NCBI GenBank assembly: GCA_036389395.1
Contig: DASVPY010000004.1
Coordinates: 1 to 64,000 of the forward strand
DNA: 64,000 bases
Direction: 5' to 3'
Origin: QHXQ01 sp036389395
GTDB taxonomy: Bacteria > Acidobacteriota > Blastocatellia > Pyrinomonadales > Pyrinomonadaceae
In this document: positions 59,894 through 64,000 of the stretch, in pieces
Layout of the letters: each line of letters begins with the position of its first letter
Position numbering within the stretch: the first letter of the stretch is position 1
Translations under genes and position numbers: made by a program
Notes under the pieces: model-generated
What the model was told of the DNA's origin: nothing
Database searches by the model: none
What the model saw: the letters and a program-made list of their open reading frames with translations, nothing else

Positions 59894-60029
59894 AACGGTC
59901 TCCCTATGATTGCGGCGTGAGAACTTCGACGTTAGGTAACGGTAGCCCCGTAGTCGCCGGTAAGGAGCGCTAGCCGGGCTGAGGGCTGAGTATAAGCCTG
60001 CACCGGATCAGCGTCAATGGTTAAAAACT

Positions 60030-60075
60030 CCGTGTGCTCTGTGTTGATCTGAGCTTGCGGTTACAGGCCACTACG
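60030..60075. repeat. Family A repeat remnant
   Basis: CTCCGTGTGCTCTGTGTTGA with an edge CTTGCGGTTACAGGCCAC. Only a half-copy. Confidence 0.6.
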
Positions 60076-60082
60076 ATGAAGA

Positions 60083-60112
60083 AAGGGCCGGCGCAATTTA
60101 GCGCCGGCCCTT
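60083..60112. terminator. Bidirectional Rho-independent terminator
   Basis: Twelve-base stem AAGGGCCGGCGC (60083-60094) / GCGCCGGCCCTT (60101-60112), 6-base loop, with CTTTTTCTTC to the right and GAAGAAAG to the left, so U-tracts on both strands. It most likely ends the gene at 60136 (minus). Confidence 0.85.
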
Positions 60113-60135
60113 CTTTTTCTTCACACGCGGCCGGC

Positions 60136-60822
60136 TCAGGCCGGCGGGCGCGTGCCCTCGAAGATGTCGCGGATGCGATCCACGTTGCGCGGGCGCGGGC
60201 GGCGGCGCGGCGGCGGCTCCGGCGCGGCGCGCTGCTCCGCATCTGTGCTGTCCCTGATGACGCCGACCCGGCGCGGGCGCGTCTCGTCCGCGGACGTACG
60301 CGCGGGCGCGGGGCTGCGCTTCGCCGGTGCGGGCGCGGGCGGCGTTTCGCGCCGCTCCGGTCGCTGCACCGCCTCGTGGCGCGCGGGCGCGCGTTCGACC
60401 GCGGCGCGCGCCTCGATCTGTCTGGCCTCGACCGGCGCGGTAGCGGCCGCGTTCTCGACCGCCGTCGGGGTCGCACCTTCGGCCGACGCGCTCGCGGCGA
60501 CGTTCTCAGTCGGCGCGTCTTCGGTCGCGCGGCGCTCCGCGGGCGGCGGCTGGGGCGCGGTCGTCGCTTGCGTGGCGGGCGGGTTGGCGCGCTGGCGCTG
60601 GTAGAGATAGAGACCGCAGACGCTGACGACGCCGCCCAGGAGCGCCGAGAGCAGGATCAGCGGCCAGCGGCGCGTGCGCCGCGCGCGCACCTCCGCGAGC
60701 GGCACGACGGGCTGCGCCACACGGGCTTCCAGCGCGTCGAAGCGCGGCGCGGCCAGCGGCTCGTCGAATTGCGGCTCGCCGACGCCCGCGCCGGGGGTGA
60801 GGTCTTGTTCCGTTTCCGCCAT
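60136..60822 (-). CDS. Membrane-anchored Ala/Pro/Arg-rich protein
   Basis: 228 residues from ATG 60822, preceded by TTAAGGAGACTG. N-terminal cytosolic part (about 1-50), one transmembrane helix (about 52-72, WPLILLSALLGGVVSVCGLY), then a low-complexity extracytoplasmic region rich in Ala, Thr, Pro, Arg and Glu. No family recognised; the layout resembles stalk- or peptidoglycan-spanning proteins. The frame is open far upstream, but that is a shadow of the next gene. No partner is evident. Confidence 0.75.
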   Translation of the reverse strand: MAETEQDLTPGAGVGEPQFDEPLAAPRFDALEARVAQPVVPLAEVRARRTRRWPLILLSALLGGVVSVCGLYLYQRQRANPPATQATTAPQPPPAERRATEDAPTENVAASASAEGATPTAVENAAATAPVEARQIEARAAVERAPARHEAVQRPERRETPPAPAPAKRSPAPARTSADETRPRRVGVIRDSTDAEQRAAPEPPPRRRPRPRNVDRIRDIFEGTRPPA

Positions 60823-61026
60823 CAGTCTCCTTAAAAAGCCGGTTCGGTCTGGGGCCGGTGTTTTGATGCGGGACGGCACGCTGTTGCTGTTTCCCAATTT
60901 AGTTGCAAAAGCGTTGCGGGCGGGCGGCGCGGGCGCGGCGCGCGCTACAATGAGCCGGCAAGGGGGAAATAGGCGCAGGTGTTTTCTTCGACTCGGACGC
61001 TTTCTGCAAATCAGCCTTGGGCGAAC

Positions 61027-62859
61027 ATGAGAGTGTGGCTGTGGGGCGGCGCGCTCGTCGTGCTGTCGCTCGTCGGCGCGTCGCCGGTCGCCGCGGGCGA
61101 ACGTTGGGCGGCGAAGCTCGACGGGTCTGTCAGGTTCTACCAGGCGACGGAGTTGGGCGTGCTCGTCGTCGGGACGGAGAAGTCGCTCTACGGCGTGGAC
61201 GGCGAGACGGGCGACGTGCTGTGGCGGCGCAAGGACGCGCGTTTGGACGAGACGGAGGTCGCGCCCGTGCCGGGCACGGACGTGTTGCTGCTCAGCCCTG
61301 AGCATGATGACAAGACGCGGCTTGAGGCCGTAGACCTGTTGACGGGCGAGCGTCTGTGGCGCGGCGACAAGGTGCGCGGGGCGGTGCTGCAACTGGCGTT
61401 CGAGCCGGGCGCGCAGCAGCTCGCCATCGTCGTCGCGCGCGACGCGCGCGGGCGTGCGCGCGCCGGGTTCAAGCGCCGCCCCGTCGTCTATCTTTTCGAC
61501 CTCGCGTCGGGCGCGCAGTCGTGGCGCTACGAGTTGGAGAGCGAGGTCGAGCTGATGCCCGTGCTGGCGGGCGCGGGCGATGACGACGAAGTCCCCTACA
61601 CGCTCGACAACTACCGCCCGCCGGTCTTCCTCGACGGCCGGCTCTACCTGTTCTACGAGGGCGTCACGTCGCTCGACGCGCGCACGGGGCGCGAGCGGCG
61701 GCGCGAGAAGTTTCGCGTCAACGAAGAGGGGTTGGCGTTGACCGAGGCCGATCCGGTGGCCGACGAGGGCTACGTCTATCTCACGGGGCGCGGGCGTGTG
61801 CGCGCCATCGCGCGCGCCGACGGCGAGACCGCTTGGGAGTCGAAAGACCTAGGGCTGACGCCGGAGTTGCTGCTGGCGGGCGGCGTGCTCTACGTCCGCA
61901 CGGGCGGCGAGTTCACGCGGCTGGCGGACGGCGAGGCGCAGGCGCGCGGCCCTTACGGCGTGAGCGCCTTGGACGCGACGACGGGGCGCACGCTCTGGCG
62001 CTACAAGGGCGCGGACAAGGGGCTGACGAACGTGGCGCTCCCGGACGCTGCCACGGTCGCGCTCGCCGACCGCGACGATCTCATCCTGCTCGACGCGGCG
62101 ACGGGCAAGCGGCGCGCGAAGGTCGAGCACGGCGTCGAGCGCGCGGCCTTCGTGCTCTTGAACGAGCGCGGCGAGTTGGTCGTGGGCGGGCGCAACGAGG
62201 TGGCGGCCTTCGACGCGGCGACGGGGCGCGAGCACTGGCGCGCGCGCCACACGCCGCCCGGCCGCGGGCTGCTGCGCACGGCGGCGGCCGTCGCCCTGCG
62301 CGCCGCCTCGCTCTACTTCCGCTACGGCGGCGCGGCCACCACCGTCTTCCGCGGCGCGCAACTGTTGTCGGCCGCCGGCTCTCTGCGCTGGTCGGGTCTC
62401 GCCGCGCACGCCACTCTGCCCGACCTGACCAGCCTCGCCGCCAACTACACGCGCGAGTACGCGCGCGAGCGCGTCGCCACGTTCGGCGTGCTCGCGCGCG
62501 CGCGGCAGGCGGGCGGCGCTTCGCGCAACTTGAGTCTGCCGCGCCCTTCGGCGGACGTGTCGGAGCGTCTGCTCGACCGGCTCGATCCGGCGCGGCAGTT
62601 GGAGCGGCTGTCGGGCTTCCTCCTGCGCCGCCGCCGGCTCGCGGCGCTGCGCGGCGAGTGGATGTACTTCTACACAGACCTAGGCCGGCGCGGCGGCGGC
62701 AACGGCCTCGTCGGCGTCAACCTCGACACGGGCGCGGCCGAGCGGGGCATACGTTTGAGCGACCCAGACGAGCGGTTCATCAGCGACGAGGCGACGCGCC
62801 TGCTCTACGTCTCGCAAGGCAACCGCCTGCGCGCCTACGCGCTCGACGCGGACGAGTAG
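61027..62859 (+). CDS. Secreted PQQ-type beta-propeller protein
   Basis: 610 residues from ATG 61027 (signal peptide VWLWGGALVVLSLVGASPVA, cleavage near AAG). At least six PQQ-like blades: LLVVGTEKSLYGVDGETGDV-like start, LEAVDLLTGERLWRGDKVRG, TSLDARTGRERRREKFRVNE, VSALDATTGRTLWRYKGADK, VAAFDAATGREHWRARHTPP. The C-terminal third is helical, Arg-rich and unrecognised. Two in-frame upstream starts (60979) exist but would add no function. Probable periplasmic scaffold. Followed by a weak terminator. Confidence 0.82.
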   Translation: MRVWLWGGALVVLSLVGASPVAAGERWAAKLDGSVRFYQATELGVLVVGTEKSLYGVDGETGDVLWRRKDARLDETEVAPVPGTDVLLLSPEHDDKTRLEAVDLLTGERLWRGDKVRGAVLQLAFEPGAQQLAIVVARDARGRARAGFKRRPVVYLFDLASGAQSWRYELESEVELMPVLAGAGDDDEVPYTLDNYRPPVFLDGRLYLFYEGVTSLDARTGRERRREKFRVNEEGLALTEADPVADEGYVYLTGRGRVRAIARADGETAWESKDLGLTPELLLAGGVLYVRTGGEFTRLADGEAQARGPYGVSALDATTGRTLWRYKGADKGLTNVALPDAATVALADRDDLILLDAATGKRRAKVEHGVERAAFVLLNERGELVVGGRNEVAAFDAATGREHWRARHTPPGRGLLRTAAAVALRAASLYFRYGGAATTVFRGAQLLSAAGSLRWSGLAAHATLPDLTSLAANYTREYARERVATFGVLARARQAGGASRNLSLPRPSADVSERLLDRLDPARQLERLSGFLLRRRRLAALRGEWMYFYTDLGRRGGGNGLVGVNLDTGAAERGIRLSDPDERFISDEATRLLYVSQGNRLRAYALDADE

Positions 62860-62923
62860 GCGGGCACTGCGCGTCGCTTCGTCGGCGTCAGGTTGTGCGG
62901 TATAGTGCCGCGAATCAGACAGG

Positions 62924-62941
62924 AGGGGGCTGCCCCTTTTT
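62924..62941 (+). terminator. Short hairpin terminator
   Basis: AGGGG (62924-62928) / CCCCT (62933-62937), loop GCTG, then TTTT, 65 bases after the propeller gene. Confidence 0.5.
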
Positions 62942-62999
62942 ATAGCCTTGCCGCCGCGGCGGGATTCGACCCCGCAGGCAGTCCGCGCGACAAGGCTAT
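62942..62999. other. Structured tRNA-like element
   Basis: A 9-bp outer stem ATAGCCTTG (62942-62950) / CAAGGCTAT (62991-62999) encloses a 5-bp hairpin GCGGG-ATTCGAC-CCCGC (62959-62975). On the minus strand the inner hairpin resembles a tRNA T-arm and the flank resembles a D-arm, but the anticodon and acceptor do not fold. Confidence 0.4.
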
Positions 63000-63052
63000 T
63001 CCATTAAGTACCGTCCGCGCCGCCATCATTCGAGCCGAAGGAGTAGTTAAGG

Positions 63053-64000
63053 GTGCAACGCTTTGTCATCTGCTTGTTCGTTTCCCTGCTGGCCGTGCCC
63101 GCCTTCGCGCAGCAGCCGGCCGCGGCGACGCTGACCGGCGTCATCTCCGACCAGGCCGGCGCGGTCATCCCCGGCGCGACCGTCCGCGTGACTCAGCGCG
63201 CGACCGGCGCGGCGCGCACGACGACGACGAACGACGAGGGCCTCTACGTCCTGCCGAACCTTGCGCCGGGCGAGTACGAGGTGCGGGTCGAGGCGCTGGG
63301 GTTCAAGCTGCTGACGCAGACCAAGGTCATGCTCCAAGTCGGGCAGAGCCGCACGCTCAACTCCACACTCGAAGTCGGGGAGGTCGTAGAAACTGTCATC
63401 CCCTGCGACACCTCGCCCATTGACAGCAACACCTCGACCTTGGGTCAGGTCGTCGCCGAGCGCGAGATCGCGGAGCTGCCTTTGAACGGGCGCAACTTCC
63501 TCGAACTCGCGCTGCTCACGCCCGGCAACGCGCCCGCGCCCAACTTCGACCCGACCAAGACGAACACCGTCGTCATCTCTTCGGCCGGGCAACTCGGCCG
63601 CGGCGGCAGCGTCACCGTGGACGGCGCGGACGCGAACGACGACGTGGTCGGCGGCGCGGTGCAGAACATCTCGCAGGACGCCGTGCAGGAGTTTCAGGTC
63701 GCCACGAACCGTTTCGACGCGCGCCTCGGCCGCACCGGCTCCGGCCTCATCAACGTCGTCACCAAGTCGGGCACGAATGAGTTTCACGGCTCGGCCTCGG
63801 TCTACTTCCGCGATAACAAACTTCAAGGTCTCCCGGCCACGTTCGACCGCACGACGGGCCAGGAGCCGCCCTTCGACCGCGAGCAGTACGCGGGCACGCT
63901 CGGCGGCCCCATCAAGCGCGGCCGCGCGTTCTTCTTCGGCTCGGTCGAGTTTCGCAACCAGGACGGCGCGGTCTTGGTCGGCGCGCGCGACACGGCGGCG
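63053..64000 (+). CDS. TonB-dependent receptor, Oar-like (5' part, runs off window)
   Basis: Starts at GTG 63053 with GAAGGAG 9 bases upstream and continues past the window edge, so 316 residues are seen. Signal peptide FVICLFVSLLAVPAFAQQ. A carboxypeptidase-like regulatory domain (residues about 25-105: LTGVISDQAGAVIPGATVRV, TNDEGLYVLPNLAPGEYEVR) is followed by a plug domain: VVAEREIAELPLNGRNFLEL, SVTVDGADANDDVVGG, DAVQEFQVATNRFDARLGRT, SGLINVVTKSGTNEFHGSAS. These mark the acidobacterial Oar-type outer-membrane receptors, thought to import large substrates with TonB. Substrate unknown. Confidence 0.95.
   Translation, partial: MQRFVICLFVSLLAVPAFAQQPAAATLTGVISDQAGAVIPGATVRVTQRATGAARTTTTNDEGLYVLPNLAPGEYEVRVEALGFKLLTQTKVMLQVGQSRTLNSTLEVGEVVETVIPCDTSPIDSNTSTLGQVVAEREIAELPLNGRNFLELALLTPGNAPAPNFDPTKTNTVVISSAGQLGRGGSVTVDGADANDDVVGGAVQNISQDAVQEFQVATNRFDARLGRTGSGLINVVTKSGTNEFHGSASVYFRDNKLQGLPATFDRTTGQEPPFDREQYAGTLGGPIKRGRAFFFGSVEFRNQDGAVLVGARDTAA

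Noticed and set aside
62942..63040. A tRNA or tmRNA gene near the receptor start
   Set aside because: The T-arm-like hairpin is present, but no anticodon stem or complementary acceptor ends fold, and there is no room for a tmRNA tag reading frame before the receptor gene.

Overview
The window is a high-GC bacterial chromosome fragment, most likely from an Acidobacteriota member (a Blastocatellia-like lineage is my best guess, by inference). Reasons: two secreted VWFA-type proteins of the acidobacterial kind, an Oar-like TonB-dependent receptor with an N-terminal carboxypeptidase-like domain, several TonB C-terminal proteins, DUF4388 and DUF4252 proteins, frequent GTG/TTG starts, and many dispersed palindromic intergenic repeats. 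No rRNA, convincing tRNA, CRISPR array, integrase or transposase was seen. About 55 protein genes are supported; most other long open frames are GC-driven shadows.

Layout. 1-4.6 kb: 3'-truncated secreted M1 aminopeptidase, iron-permease-like protein and a VWFA protein, all minus. 4.6-9.2 kb: an unknown protein, then enolase and phosphoglycerate mutase (consecutive glycolytic steps). 9.2-15.7 kb: accessory-looking stretch with a small protein, an XRE regulator followed by a 1,021-residue WD40-GTPase-zinc ribbon-nucleotidyl cyclase protein, an anchored DRGH nuclease and a DUF4037 protein. 15.8-21.4 kb: envelope genes (heptosyltransferase-like GT9, PBP4-type DD-carboxypeptidase, TonB-type protein, DUF4388-TonB fusion) ending in a strong terminator. 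21.5-23.0 kb: a TIR-domain protein with an alpha-helical C-terminus. 23.1-33.3 kb: M20 hydrolase plus LeuA-like enzyme, thymidine kinase, ARPP-1-like secreted protein, a lipoprotein/anchored/multi-TM cluster, amino acid permease. 33.4-41.3 kb (minus): PolA-type polymerase lacking the 5'-nuclease, MFS transporter, QueF, a 28-residue membrane protein, a four-helix-bundle protein, rhomboid protease, dicarboxylate symporter, NAD kinase. 41.5-48.9 kb: PQQ-propeller protein, second VWFA protein, an ECF sigma / anti-sigma-like / DUF4252 operon and a lamin-tail protein. 49.2-53 kb: small unknown genes, a palindrome cluster, a 21-bp-period degenerate tandem array and an acyltransferase. 53-64 kb: YitT protein, methyltransferase, cysteine-cluster protein, TlyA, DUF4139 protein, a doubly frameshifted Ca-binding-type gene, anchored and propeller proteins, and the start of a TonB-dependent receptor.

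The most notable items are (i) the XRE + WD40/GTPase/cyclase locus, a plausible nucleotide-signalling switch; (ii) the TIR/helical-repeat protein; (iii) the 21-bp tandem array at about 51.3-51.6 kb; (iv) at least a dozen copies of a MITE/REP-like palindrome sharing an outer boundary; and (v) a gene with two frame breaks at homopolymers. Functions are assigned from recognisable family motifs only; no searches were run.
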